A stretch of 49,016 bases of DNA from Prevotella sp. UBA5387 (lineage in GTDB: Bacteria; Bacteroidota; Bacteroidia; Bacteroidales; Bacteroidaceae): the NCBI GenBank assembly GCA_002407775.1, contig DHOP01000073.1:1-49016 (forward strand), read 5' to 3'. A program made the position numbers and the translations under genes. Below are positions 36,738 to 45,671 of this stretch, in pieces. Every line of letters starts with the position of its first letter. Position 1 is the first letter of the stretch. The notes below the pieces were generated by a model, which was given only the letters and a program-made list of their open reading frames with translations, had not been told where the DNA came from and ran no database searches.

Positions 36738-37550
36738 TTATCTTGGAAGATGGAATACCTTGCTAAGTTCGCCCATCTGCTCACTGCTCATGCCCTCTGG
36801 TTCAAATCCCATTGATTTGCCACACATATAAATCTTGGCGCTCTTAGATAGCACGTCAATCTGGTCGAAAGCATCCATCACATCAGTACCTTTGGCAAAA
36901 GCACCATGCTTCTCCCACATCACCACGTCGTATTCTTCGAGCTGGCGGAGTGTTTCCTGGGCAATCGCATTGCTGCCTGGTAAAGTGTAAGGAACGATGC
37001 CAAGTCCAAGTGGGCAGAAAGCTTTGGTCTCTGGGATCATGCTCCAAAGTAAATTGGTAAGCACATCCTTGCCGAGAAATGCGCGATTGTGGGTCATGGC
37101 GATTAGTTCGATGGGGTGGGTGTGAACTGTTGCCTTATAGCCAGATCCAATTTCTAATTGATGATTATGAACAGCCAAATGGGATGGCAACTCAGAGGTT
37201 GGCATCACGGGATTGTCTGCTATAATTTCGTAAGAAGCACAATCATCAAGGATGCGAATGATAGCGCCGTTTTCCATAGGCCATCTGGCCAAATCGCGCA
37301 TACGCTTGCCAGTACCCTTGCAAAAAAAGTATTGTCCCTTTAAATAGGGCAGTGTCTCTCCGATGGGAAGCACCTCTGAAACGGCAGTGAGCTGTCGTAA
37401 TTCATCATCTACCAAGTCTGTGATGTTGACAGTTATGTTTCCTCCGTTACGTTCTGCCCATCCATTCTGCCAGAGATAACCGGCAACCTCGGCCACTTGA
37501 TACACGGTGTGCTTTAGCTCGGGGCGGTTTTCTAATACACTTTTAGTCAT
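36738..37550 (-). CDS. rhaD: L-rhamnulose-1-phosphate aldolase
   Basis: Zinc-dependent class II aldolase that splits L-rhamnulose-1-phosphate into dihydroxyacetone phosphate and L-lactaldehyde. At 270 residues it is close to the E. coli enzyme (274). The expected zinc histidines are visible: HTH in ATVHTHPIEL (His143, His145) and His215 in MWEKHGAF; Glu120 in SELPSH is the likely acid/base. The gene is convergent to the other rha genes, has its own promoter, and precedes the deacetylase gene by 4 bp. It completes rhamnose breakdown except for lactaldehyde processing, which is not encoded here. Confidence 0.95.
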   Translation of the reverse strand: MTKSVLENRPELKHTVYQVAEVAGYLWQNGWAERNGGNITVNITDLVDDELRQLTAVSEVLPIGETLPYLKGQYFFCKGTGKRMRDLARWPMENGAIIRILDDCASYEIIADNPVMPTSELPSHLAVHNHQLEIGSGYKATVHTHPIELIAMTHNRAFLGKDVLTNLLWSMIPETKAFCPLGLGIVPYTLPGSNAIAQETLRQLEEYDVVMWEKHGAFAKGTDVMDAFDQIDVLSKSAKIYMCGKSMGFEPEGMSSEQMGELSKVFHLPR

Positions 37551-37587
37551 GAAATATCGCGTTTTTGTTAGTTTTAAGTTCTATTTG

Positions 37588-37619
37588 CAAAGGTAGTAGG
37601 ATTATCCGTTTTAGTGCAA
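37588..37619 (-). promoter_or_regulatory. Promoter of the rhaD-deacetylase pair
   Basis: On the minus strand TTG (37619-37617), a 21-nt spacer and TACCTTTG (37595-37588) match the Bacteroidota consensus, about 38 bp from the rhaD ATG. Confidence 0.6.
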
Positions 37620-37715
37620 TAAGAATTGATTTTTTATCTGAAAGATTTGGCAATAAAGACATTTAAAATGATGTTTCTAAGGCATTTCTGAAGCTGTTTG
37701 TTTTTTCTGTATTCC

Positions 37716-37747
37716 TTTGCAATAATGAAAATAATCAACTATCTTTG
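37716..37747 (+). promoter_or_regulatory. Promoter of the hypothetical-CANSDH-recA operon
   Basis: TTTG at 37716-37719, a 20-nt spacer and TATCTTTG at 37740-37747, an excellent consensus match. Expected start near 37754 makes ATG codons upstream of it unusable and leaves 37758 or 37782. Confidence 0.72.
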
Positions 37748-37757
37748 CAATATGAAT

Positions 37758-38369
37758 ATGCAGGACACAAAGACCATCCGGATGAGCGAGAATGTTATAC
37801 TTGTTGATGCGGATTACATTGATTATGTGGCGTTTCAACTCAGTGTGCAGTTTGAGCGTATGATTGGCCGCCGCATACCACAGGCGGACCTTAGTCAATG
37901 GGCGGTAAACATAGCTTTGGATGGTGGTTTGCGTCCCGATGGGCAGAACCATGAAACACAAGTGGTCTTGGTACATGATCAAAAGCAGGACAGATTCGAG
38001 AATTTCCATCCTTCACACTATAGTGAAGAACTAGATGCTCAAGCATTCAAAGATGAGCAGCTGGGTGAATTTCTCATCAATGCCTATGCTGTAGGTGAAG
38101 TACTGACGAAAGATGATTATCTGATTGATGTTATTAAGACAGTCTGCGAGCACTCCGAAGTGAAAAGGCTGATGATCATTCCTAATGCCGAGCAAGGTGA
38201 AAGCTATGCCCGTGTAAGCAATGCTTTGCGTGATGCACCCGATGACAAGCGTATTACTGTTTTTACTATGCAGCCCATGGAGGGTGGCAACTTTAGGCAA
38301 GAGATTTTGGGATATTCTGTGATGAACGCATTGGGAATATCCTCTTCTGATCTCGACATTAAAAATTAA
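37758..38369 (+). CDS. Conserved Bacteroidota hypothetical protein (possible DUF6621)
   Basis: A soluble protein of 203 residues, no signal peptide, conserved in Bacteroidota next to saccharopine-dehydrogenase-like genes as far as I recall; the family name DUF6621 is from memory. Sequence traits are SENVILVDADYIDYVAFQL (N-terminus), FERMIGRRIPQADLSQWAVNIALDGG and TVFTMQPMEGGNFRQEILGYSVMNALGI. The start depends on the promoter at 37716-37747: ATG 37758 is nearly leaderless and 37782 (MSENVILVDADY) is the alternative. The next gene, carboxynorspermidine synthase, follows by 19 bp. No function is assigned. Confidence 0.78.
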   Translation: MQDTKTIRMSENVILVDADYIDYVAFQLSVQFERMIGRRIPQADLSQWAVNIALDGGLRPDGQNHETQVVLVHDQKQDRFENFHPSHYSEELDAQAFKDEQLGEFLINAYAVGEVLTKDDYLIDVIKTVCEHSEVKRLMIIPNAEQGESYARVSNALRDAPDDKRITVFTMQPMEGGNFRQEILGYSVMNALGISSSDLDIKN

Positions 38370-38388
38370 AAGAAAAACCAATACTTAT

Positions 38389-39720
38389 ATGGACGAATTA
38401 AAGACAAATAAGGCAATGGCTCAAGAGTCAAAAGTTTCAACCTCTCCTAATGTTCAGGGGCAGGATAATACCCCTCAGAACAAGGGACGTGTGCTTATGA
38501 TAGGTGCAGGTGGTGTAGCTACTGTGTGCGCCTTTAAGATTGTTCAGAATCAAGACACGTTTAAGGAACTGATGATTGCAAGTCATCACAGGGAGAAATG
38601 CGTAAAATTGGTAGACGCCATCCATGCCAAAGGCTACAAGATGGACATCAAGACAGCTGAGGTTGACGCTGACGACGTCGATGCACTCAAGGAATTGCTA
38701 GATGATTACATGCCCGAATTGGTTATCAATTTAGCTTTGCCTTATCAGGATCTCACCATTATGGAGGCCTGTTTGCAGTGCGGTTGCAATTATTTGGATA
38801 CGGCTAACTATGAGCCGAAAGACGAAGCACACTTTGAATATAGCTGGCAATGGGCCTATAAGGACAGATTTGAACAGGCTGGACTTACGGCCATCCTTGG
38901 CTGTGGCTTTGACCCGGGCGTATCGCAAGCCTATACCGCTTATGCGGCTAAACATCATTTTGATGAGATTCACACTCTTGATATCGTGGATTGCAATGCT
39001 GGTAATCATCATAAGGCGTTTGCTACGAACTTCAATCCCGAAATCAATATTCGCGAAATCACGCAGAAGGGTCTTTATTATGAGGATGGTAAGTGGGTTG
39101 AGACTGAACCGTTGGCCATTCATAAAGACCTTACATATCCCAATATTGGTAAGCGAGATAGCTACCTCATGCACCACGAGGAGTTGGAAAGCCTTGTGAA
39201 AAACTATCCCACCCTCAAGCTTGCTCGCTTCTGGATGACCTTTGGACAACAGTATCTCACTTATCTTGATTGCATCCAAAACCTCGGAATGTCCCGTATT
39301 GACAACGTGGAGTATGAGGCTGAGTTAGCAGATGGTTCTGGCAATAAAGTCAAAGTGAATATCGTGCCACTTCAGTTCCTTAAGGCTGTTTTGCCTAATC
39401 CTCAGGATTTGGGTGAGAATTACGATGGCGAGACCAGTATTGGCTGCCGCATTCGTGGTATTAAGGACGGCAAGAAACGTTCCTATTACATTTACAACAA
39501 CTGCAAGCACCAAGATGCATACAATGAGACAGGCATGCAGGGTGTAAGTTATACTACAGGTGTGCCTGCTATGGCAGGCGCAATGATGTTCTTGAAAGGG
39601 CAGTGGAAGAAGCCAGGTGTGTGGAACGTAGAGGATTTTAATCCAGATCCATTCCTGGATGTCCTCAATGAGCAGGGTCTGCCTTGGCATGAGGTTTTCA
39701 GCGGAGACTTGGAATTATAA
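38389..39720 (+). CDS. Carboxynorspermidine/carboxyspermidine synthase (saccharopine dehydrogenase-like)
   Basis: NADPH-dependent enzyme of the saccharopine dehydrogenase fold that condenses aspartate-semialdehyde with diaminopropane or putrescine to carboxy-(nor)spermidine in the alternative polyamine route. The Rossmann motif is IGAGGVATVCAF (~38-49), with CNYLDTANYEP, GCGFDPGVSQAYTAYAAKHH and DCNAGNHHKAFATNFNPEINIREI downstream. At 443 residues it has a ~33-residue Ser/Gln/Asn-rich N-terminal tail before the fold that looks disordered. Substrate choice cannot be read from sequence. The decarboxylase partner is not in the window. recA follows by 18 bp. Confidence 0.88.
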   Translation: MDELKTNKAMAQESKVSTSPNVQGQDNTPQNKGRVLMIGAGGVATVCAFKIVQNQDTFKELMIASHHREKCVKLVDAIHAKGYKMDIKTAEVDADDVDALKELLDDYMPELVINLALPYQDLTIMEACLQCGCNYLDTANYEPKDEAHFEYSWQWAYKDRFEQAGLTAILGCGFDPGVSQAYTAYAAKHHFDEIHTLDIVDCNAGNHHKAFATNFNPEINIREITQKGLYYEDGKWVETEPLAIHKDLTYPNIGKRDSYLMHHEELESLVKNYPTLKLARFWMTFGQQYLTYLDCIQNLGMSRIDNVEYEAELADGSGNKVKVNIVPLQFLKAVLPNPQDLGENYDGETSIGCRIRGIKDGKKRSYYIYNNCKHQDAYNETGMQGVSYTTGVPAMAGAMMFLKGQWKKPGVWNVEDFNPDPFLDVLNEQGLPWHEVFSGDLEL

Positions 39721-39738
39721 TAATAAAACAATAGATTA

Positions 39739-40788
39739 ATGGCAAAGACAGAAGAAGAGTTGGCAGCTGAGAAGGCTGTTCAGCAAAAGGCAGAGAAGGA
39801 TGCAAAACTAAAGGCCCTTCAAGATGCCATGAAAAAGATAGAGAAGGATTTCGGTAAGGGATCTATCATGCGCATGGGCGATGAGAGCGTGGAAAATGTG
39901 GATGTGATCCCCACTGGTTCCATTGGTCTTGACGCAGCTTTGGGCGTTGGAGGTTTCCCTCGTGGAAGAGTCATAGAGATATATGGACCAGAATCTTCTG
40001 GTAAAACAACGTTGGCCATTCATGCAATAGCTGAGGCGCAGAAGCTTGGTGGTATCGCTGCTTTTATAGATGCGGAGCATGCTTTCGATCGTTTCTATGC
40101 TGAGAAACTTGGCGTGGATGTGGACAACCTATGGATTTCACAGCCCGACAATGGTGAACAGGCATTGCAGATTGCTGATCAGCTTATTAGCAGCTCAGCT
40201 GTTGACATCCTTGTAATTGACTCAGTAGCTGCCCTCACACCTAAAAAGGAAATTGAAGGTGAGATGGGAGACTCGGTAGTGGGTTTGCAAGCTAGATTGA
40301 TGAGTCAGGCATTGCGCAAGCTTACGGGTACAATTTCTAAGACAAACACATGTTGTATCTTTATCAATCAGCTACGCGAGAAGATTGGTGTGATGTTCGG
40401 TAACCCTGAGACAACAACTGGTGGTAATGCGCTGAAGTTCTATGCAAGTGTTCGTGTGGACATCCGTAAGATTGGAAGTTTGAAGGAAGGTGACAATGTT
40501 TTTGGAAATCGCGTACGTGCTAAGGTTGTGAAAAACAAAGTTGCGCCTCCATTCCGTAGAGCAGAGTTTGATATTTTGTTTGGCGTTGGTATCAACAAGG
40601 TTGGTGAAATCCTCGACCTTGCGGTTGAATACGATATCGTAAAGAAGAGCGGTAGTTGGTTCAGCTATAACGAATCTAAAATCGCTCAGGGTCGTGACGC
40701 CTCGTTGAAGATACTTAGCGATAATCCAGAATTGTGTGATGAGCTGCAACAACAAATCATGCAGACCATCAAAGAAAAGCAAGAATAA
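39739..40788 (+). CDS. recA: Recombinase RecA
   Basis: ATP-dependent strand-exchange protein for recombinational repair and the SOS response. At 349 residues it has Walker A GPESSGKTT (83-91), Walker B-type ILVIDSVAALTPKKEIEGEMGD with the following ssDNA-binding loop 1, FINQLREKIGVMFGNPETTTGGNALKFYASVR with loop 2, and a basic C-terminal segment. The N-terminus is ~15 residues longer than in E. coli, Ala/Lys/Glu-rich and predicted helical. The gene appears to share an operon with carboxynorspermidine synthase; no separate promoter was seen. Confidence 0.97.
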   Translation: MAKTEEELAAEKAVQQKAEKDAKLKALQDAMKKIEKDFGKGSIMRMGDESVENVDVIPTGSIGLDAALGVGGFPRGRVIEIYGPESSGKTTLAIHAIAEAQKLGGIAAFIDAEHAFDRFYAEKLGVDVDNLWISQPDNGEQALQIADQLISSSAVDILVIDSVAALTPKKEIEGEMGDSVVGLQARLMSQALRKLTGTISKTNTCCIFINQLREKIGVMFGNPETTTGGNALKFYASVRVDIRKIGSLKEGDNVFGNRVRAKVVKNKVAPPFRRAEFDILFGVGINKVGEILDLAVEYDIVKKSGSWFSYNESKIAQGRDASLKILSDNPELCDELQQQIMQTIKEKQE

Positions 40789-40823
40789 AAAAGCAGAAAT
40801 ATCTGTTTCATTTAAAACAGGAT

Positions 40824-40852
40824 AAGGGAGGTAATGATTTACCTCCCTTTTT
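40824..40852 (+). terminator. Rho-independent terminator after recA
   Basis: A perfect 11-bp stem (AAGGGAGGTAA, 40824-40834, with 40839-40849) and a 4-nt loop, followed by five T. It touches the trkH stop codon and separates the convergent operons. Confidence 0.88.
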
Positions 40853-42309
40853 CAATTCTTAGTCCAGAACGATGGTGTTAAGATAACTAAGACAGTGAAG
40901 ATTTCCAAACGTCCCACGAGCATCATAAACGAGCATAACCATTTGGCGAAGTCTGGTAATGACGACCATGACATGGTTGGTCCGATTTCAACTCCAAGTG
41001 TTGGTCCCACATTGCCCATTGAGCTGAGGCAAATCGTAATGGCATTCGTGTTGTCTACTCCCGCTGCTATCATAATGAATGCTATTATCAGGAGGAGTAT
41101 CAAATAAGTTGTGAAAAATGCCAATAATGAGCCTCGTTGTGCATTAGAAACGTTTTTTCCGTCAATTTTTAATGGTAATACAGCATTAGGATGAAGCCGC
41201 TGTTGCAATTCGTTCTTCACGGATTTAAAAAGCATTACACCGCGTACACATTTTACTCCACCACTTGTACTGCCAGAACAAGCCCCGATAAACATGCAGA
41301 CAGAGAGCAAGACCCATGTCACATGTGGCCATTTGCTAGCATCATCGTTGAAAAGTCCAGTTGTCGTAATAAATGAAACGACTTGAAATAGTGCTGACCT
41401 GAAGGCATGCTCTACTTCATAATGATTGCGGTAAATAAGCTCAAACATTATAAATAAAGTGAAGACAACGATAATTCCACAATAAAACCGGAATTCGTTA
41501 CTGTGCCAAAGTTCTTTGAACTTTAATTTGGCAGCCGAGAAATAGAGCAAAGTGAAGTTGATACCAGAGACAAAACAAAAGAAAATGGTAACATAATCCA
41601 AAGCTGGTGAGGCGAAAGATTCAGTACTATGGTTGTATATGGAGAATCCTCCTGTAGCAGCTGTGGACATGGCATAATTGATTCCCTCAAACCAATTCAT
41701 GCCGAAGATCATGTAACCTGCCATGCAGCCGAATGTAATAACGAAGTAAACCATCCATATCCAGCGAGCGCCCATGGAGAGTTTTGGATGTAATCTTGTT
41801 TTGATAGGGCCTGTTGCCTCGGCCGCAAAGACCTTGGTGCTTCCTCCTACAAGCGAAGGGAGAAGAGCAACCGTGAAAAAAACAATTCCTAAACCGCCAA
41901 TCCAATGCGTGAGTGAACGCCAGAAGAGTATGCCATGCGGTAAAGCTTCCACGTCATCTATGATGGTAGCACCTGTTGTGGTAAACCCTGACATATTCTC
42001 AAAGAATGCATCTGTAAAGCTATGCAGATACCCCCCTAGTAGGAAAGGAATTGTTCCGAATGCAGAAAAAATAATCCATACCGATGTTACTACTAAGAAA
42101 GAATCGCGCCTTGTCAGTATGTTTTCGGCACCGTAACCGAAATATCGGAAGACAATCCCTCCAAAAATCGTTACCACAACAGAAATGGTGAAGGGGAAAA
42201 TATCATCCTCTCCAAAGTAGATAGCCATAACGAGACACAAGGACATTAGTGTTGCTTCAATAAAAAGCAGTGCTCCAATGATCTTATTTATGATCTTGAA
42301 ATTAATCAC
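40852..42309 (-). CDS. trkH: TrkH/TrkG-family potassium uptake channel subunit
   Basis: Inner-membrane channel subunit of the Trk K+ uptake system; 485 residues with four pore repeats. Selectivity-filter-like segments are visible: SGFTTTGATI (~107-116), STAATGGFSIYNH (~217-228), FITTTGLF (~313-320) and SSMGNVGPTLG (~438-448). The gene starts with GTG at 42309, overlapping the trkA stop by one base (TAGTG), so it is translationally coupled to trkA, which encodes its regulatory NAD-binding subunit. Confidence 0.95.
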   Translation of the reverse strand: MINFKIINKIIGALLFIEATLMSLCLVMAIYFGEDDIFPFTISVVVTIFGGIVFRYFGYGAENILTRRDSFLVVTSVWIIFSAFGTIPFLLGGYLHSFTDAFFENMSGFTTTGATIIDDVEALPHGILFWRSLTHWIGGLGIVFFTVALLPSLVGGSTKVFAAEATGPIKTRLHPKLSMGARWIWMVYFVITFGCMAGYMIFGMNWFEGINYAMSTAATGGFSIYNHSTESFASPALDYVTIFFCFVSGINFTLLYFSAAKLKFKELWHSNEFRFYCGIIVVFTLFIMFELIYRNHYEVEHAFRSALFQVVSFITTTGLFNDDASKWPHVTWVLLSVCMFIGACSGSTSGGVKCVRGVMLFKSVKNELQQRLHPNAVLPLKIDGKNVSNAQRGSLLAFFTTYLILLLIIAFIMIAAGVDNTNAITICLSSMGNVGPTLGVEIGPTMSWSSLPDFAKWLCSFMMLVGRLEIFTVLVILTPSFWTKN

Positions 42310-43649
42310 TAGTTAAATAGCTTCTCTAATTTTTTCATATTCACATCATGGCAGAATACCACAACGAAGTCCCCTGCATTGATCTGAGTGTTACCCGATA
42401 CGAGCATTCCTTCTCCGTTTCTGACCAAACCGCCAATCGTGGTTCCTTGTGGCATAGTCAGATCTTTAACAGGCTTACGCGTAATCATAGACCCTTCTTT
42501 TGGAATGAATTCAGCAACGTCAGCATTGGCAGACATAAGAAACCTGATGTTCAGGACGTCTACGTCTAACATCATTTGATAGATACTACTAGCAGCTATT
42601 GCTTTTTTGTTAATGACTGTCCCAATGTCGAGCCGCTCCGCCATACTTATGTAGTCAATGTTATCAACCATTGCCACTGTCTTTCTTACTCCGAGTCGCT
42701 TGGCAGTTAGGCACGCGAGAATATTTGCCTCCGTGTTACCAGTTAATGCAACAAAAGCTTGTGTATTTCTTATCCCTTCGTCAGTGAGCAAGGGTATGTC
42801 TCTTGCGTCTCCGTGAATAACTAATATGTTGTCGTCCAGCAATTCATTCAACTCCTCACAGCGCTCCGCGCTCACTTCGAAGACCTTGGCGTCCATGTAT
42901 TTAGGCAAGATTTGTAAGGCATTTACGGCAGTCACGCCACCTCCCATAACCATTACATTCTTTACATCGACATAATGTTCCTTACCAACAATCTTGCGAA
43001 TGTAAGGAATATACTCGTGAGTTGTCATGAAATACGCTAAATCATGGAGTTTAAGTACGTCATTGCCACCGGGAATGATAGTCTCATCCTCACGCTTAAT
43101 AGCTACCACATGGTAGGGATCATCGGGTCCGCTGAGTTCTCGCAGCGGTCGATCAAGAATTTCACATCCTTCTCGTAGTTTAATACCGAGCATGACTAGG
43201 GCATCATCATGTACATCCCATCGTTGTCGTACCCATGACATTTTTAGGCCATTGATGATCTCTCGAGCCGCTAAAGTCTCAGGATAAATCAATTCGTCGA
43301 CTCCGAGCTGCTTGTACATTTGGAGAACGTTTTCCTCCATATACTCATCATCATTCACCATTGCCACAGTTTTTTTGGCCTTGAGTGCATGGGCAATGAT
43401 ACAGCTGTTGATGTTTTCATTCTCGTCTAGTGTGACAGCTATAAAGAGGTCAGCTTCACAGGCACCAGCCTCCTTTAGTGTTTTCAGGCTAGAAGGCGAA
43501 CCTTGCACAGTCATCAGATCATAGTCGGATCCGATTCTATCCAATCGTTCCTCATCGTTGTCGATGATTGTCAGCTCCTCTTGATTACGTGAGAGAAGCC
43601 GTGCCAAATATGTACCAATGGCATAAGCACCGGTGATAATAATTTTCAT
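42309..43649 (-). CDS. trkA: Trk system potassium uptake regulatory protein TrkA
   Basis: Cytoplasmic gating subunit of the Trk channel with two RCK-N (NAD-binding) and two RCK-C domains in tandem, 446 residues. The first Rossmann motif is ITGAYAIGTYLARLL (~4-18; the second half of GxGxxG is retained as AIG), and the second is VMGGGVTAVNALQIL (~232-246). EADLFIAVTLDENENI and NTQAFVALTGNTEANILA are the typical acidic turn segments. Its ATG overlaps the dxs stop by one base (TAATG). Confidence 0.95.
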   Translation of the reverse strand: MKIIITGAYAIGTYLARLLSRNQEELTIIDNDEERLDRIGSDYDLMTVQGSPSSLKTLKEAGACEADLFIAVTLDENENINSCIIAHALKAKKTVAMVNDDEYMEENVLQMYKQLGVDELIYPETLAAREIINGLKMSWVRQRWDVHDDALVMLGIKLREGCEILDRPLRELSGPDDPYHVVAIKREDETIIPGGNDVLKLHDLAYFMTTHEYIPYIRKIVGKEHYVDVKNVMVMGGGVTAVNALQILPKYMDAKVFEVSAERCEELNELLDDNILVIHGDARDIPLLTDEGIRNTQAFVALTGNTEANILACLTAKRLGVRKTVAMVDNIDYISMAERLDIGTVINKKAIAASSIYQMMLDVDVLNIRFLMSANADVAEFIPKEGSMITRKPVKDLTMPQGTTIGGLVRNGEGMLVSGNTQINAGDFVVVFCHDVNMKKLEKLFN

Positions 43650-45544
43650 TATTGTCTCATCAAGTTCTCGATTGTATGTATAATTTCCTCTTTGTCAATG
43701 CCACATATATGCTGTAGTTGTGCTACGGAGCCATGTTCCACAAATTTGTCAGTTGGTAATCCAAGCCTGATAATCTGTGGCTTGTATCCATGGTCGTCCA
43801 TCCATTCCAATACTGCAGATCCCATTCCTCCATCATGCACACCATCTTCTATGGTAATGATCTTCTCAAATTTCTTTCCAACTTCATCCAATAGGTTGTG
43901 GTCTAGAGGCTTGAGAAATCTCAGGTCGTAGTGGGCAACGTTTAATCCGCTTTCCTTGATGGCATCTACCACATTGTTTCCTATAGGCCCAATGCTAACT
44001 ATCGCGATATTTTCTCCGTCGTGCAATTTGCGTCCGGTACCCACTTCAACCTCTTCAAGCGGACAGCACCAGTCCACAAGCACGCCTCTACCACGCGGAT
44101 AGCGAATAACGAATGTACCTTTGTCAGGAAGTTGAGCGGTATACATTAGCCTGCGTAGCTCATGCTCGTCCATTGGAGATGCAATGGTAAGATTTGGAAT
44201 GGGGCGTAAGGCTGCCATATCAAAGGCACCATGGTGTGTTGACCCATCTTCGCCAACCAGTCCACCACGATCCAGGCATAGCACCACTGGCAAGTTTAAT
44301 ATGGCCAGGTCATGGATGATATTGTCGTAGGCACGCTGTGAAAACGTACTATAGATATTGCAGAATGGCAGTAGTCCGTCCTTAGCCATGCCTCCGGAAA
44401 ATGTTACGGAGTGCCCTTCGGCTATGCCTACATCGAATACACGATCGGGCATCGCTTTCATCATGATATTCATAGAGCAACCAGAGGGCATAGCGGGAGT
44501 AACTCCAACAATATTGGGGTTCATCTCAGCCAACTCCAACAATGTGTTTCCAAATACGTCCTGGAATTTTGGAGGTTCGTTACTCTCATCAGATACAATA
44601 CGCTCACCTGTTTCGGGACAGAATTTTCCGGGTGCATGCCAAATAGTAGCCGCTTTCTCTGCTGGCTCGTAGCCCTTACCCTTTGTTGTGTGGAGATGGA
44701 GCAGTTTAGGACCCTTCATATCTTTGAGTTGGCGCAACAGGCGTACCACCTCTATGACATTGTGACCATCGAATGGTCCGAAATAACGGACATTCATGCC
44801 CTCAAAAACATTCTGTTGATGGCTAATGGCACTTTTTATAGCATTATTCAGTCGAATAATTCCCTTTCTGCGGTTATCATTCAAGTAACCTTTGGAGTGT
44901 AACCATCTCGAGGCCTTGTAGCGAATTCGATTGTATGTCTCATTAGTGTCGAGGTTGAGCAGATATTGTTCCATCCCTCCAACGGCATGGTCGATGCTCA
45001 TGTCGTTGTCGTTGAGTACAATGAGCAGGTCATTTGGCGTGCTGCTTACATTATTGAGTCCCTCGTATGCCAATCCGCCGCTCATTGCTCCGTCACCAAT
45101 TACAGCCACTACGTGACGATGAGAATGGCCAGTTTTCTTTGCGGCAACAGCCATACCTAAGGCAGCTGAGATGCTGTTTGACGCGTGGCCACATGTAAAA
45201 GTGTCGTATTCACTCTCTAAAGGTGTTGGGAAAGGCCGAATGCCATCCAACTTTCTGTTGGTACAAAATTGTTCACGACGACCCGTGAGAATTTTGTGTC
45301 CATATGCTTGATGCCCAACGTCCCAGACAATACGGTCCTCAGGAGTGTCAAACACATAGTGCAATGCTACAGTCAGTTCCACCACGCCAAGACTGGAAGC
45401 GAAATGTCCAGGATTCACCGATACTTCCTCGATGATGTCACGGCGCAATTCGTCGCATAGTTTTGGTAATTGTTGGATGCTGAGCTTTCTAAGGTCGGTT
45501 GGGTATTTGATTTGGCTTAACAGTTCAAACTTATCATTATCCAT
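43649..45544 (-). CDS. dxs: 1-Deoxy-D-xylulose-5-phosphate synthase
   Basis: Thiamine-diphosphate enzyme that condenses pyruvate and glyceraldehyde-3-phosphate to DXP, the first step of the MEP isoprenoid pathway and precursor of thiamine and pyridoxal. From the ATG at 45544 it has 631 residues, as usual. The longer frame up to 45658 would begin upstream of the promoter box at 45571-45578 and is rejected. Motifs: HPASSLGVVELTVALHYVFD region, the DVGHQAYGHKILTGR loop (~75-89), GDGAMSGGLAYEGLNN (150-165), and the transketolase-type YSTFSQRAYDNIIHD and DRGGLVGEDG. First gene of a dxs-trkA-trkH operon. Confidence 0.96.
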   Translation of the reverse strand: MDNDKFELLSQIKYPTDLRKLSIQQLPKLCDELRRDIIEEVSVNPGHFASSLGVVELTVALHYVFDTPEDRIVWDVGHQAYGHKILTGRREQFCTNRKLDGIRPFPTPLESEYDTFTCGHASNSISAALGMAVAAKKTGHSHRHVVAVIGDGAMSGGLAYEGLNNVSSTPNDLLIVLNDNDMSIDHAVGGMEQYLLNLDTNETYNRIRYKASRWLHSKGYLNDNRRKGIIRLNNAIKSAISHQQNVFEGMNVRYFGPFDGHNVIEVVRLLRQLKDMKGPKLLHLHTTKGKGYEPAEKAATIWHAPGKFCPETGERIVSDESNEPPKFQDVFGNTLLELAEMNPNIVGVTPAMPSGCSMNIMMKAMPDRVFDVGIAEGHSVTFSGGMAKDGLLPFCNIYSTFSQRAYDNIIHDLAILNLPVVLCLDRGGLVGEDGSTHHGAFDMAALRPIPNLTIASPMDEHELRRLMYTAQLPDKGTFVIRYPRGRGVLVDWCCPLEEVEVGTGRKLHDGENIAIVSIGPIGNNVVDAIKESGLNVAHYDLRFLKPLDHNLLDEVGKKFEKIITIEDGVHDGGMGSAVLEWMDDHGYKPQIIRLGLPTDKFVEHGSVAQLQHICGIDKEEIIHTIENLMRQ

Positions 45545-45570
45545 GAAAAATTCATTTGGATTTAGCATTG

Positions 45571-45578
45571 CAAAGATA
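45571..45578 (-). promoter_or_regulatory. Putative -7 box for dxs
   Basis: Minus strand TATCTTTG matches TAnnTTTG exactly, 27 bp from the dxs ATG. No clear -33 box. Confidence 0.5.
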
Positions 45579-45619
45579 ATATATTTAATTGATACGGGTG
45601 TTAAATCTAGTGAAATAGT

Positions 45620-45627
45620 TATCTTTG
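45620..45627 (+). promoter_or_regulatory. Putative -7 box for the C1 aminopeptidase
   Basis: TATCTTTG lies 45 bp before the ATG and is divergent from the dxs box 41 bp away. No clear -33 element. Confidence 0.5.
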
Positions 45628-45671
45628 CAACATTACAATACATTTTTAATTCAACCATCTAGGCAAACACT

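Noticed and set aside
36734..36784. 17-residue extension of the deacetylase reading frame into rhaD
   Set aside because: The upstream frame lacks a signal peptide and overlaps rhaD; the ATG at 36733 gives a signal sequence.
45545..45658. 38-residue N-terminal extension of Dxs
   Set aside because: It would start upstream of the dxs -7 box and overlaps the divergent promoter; the normal Dxs N-terminus begins at 45544.
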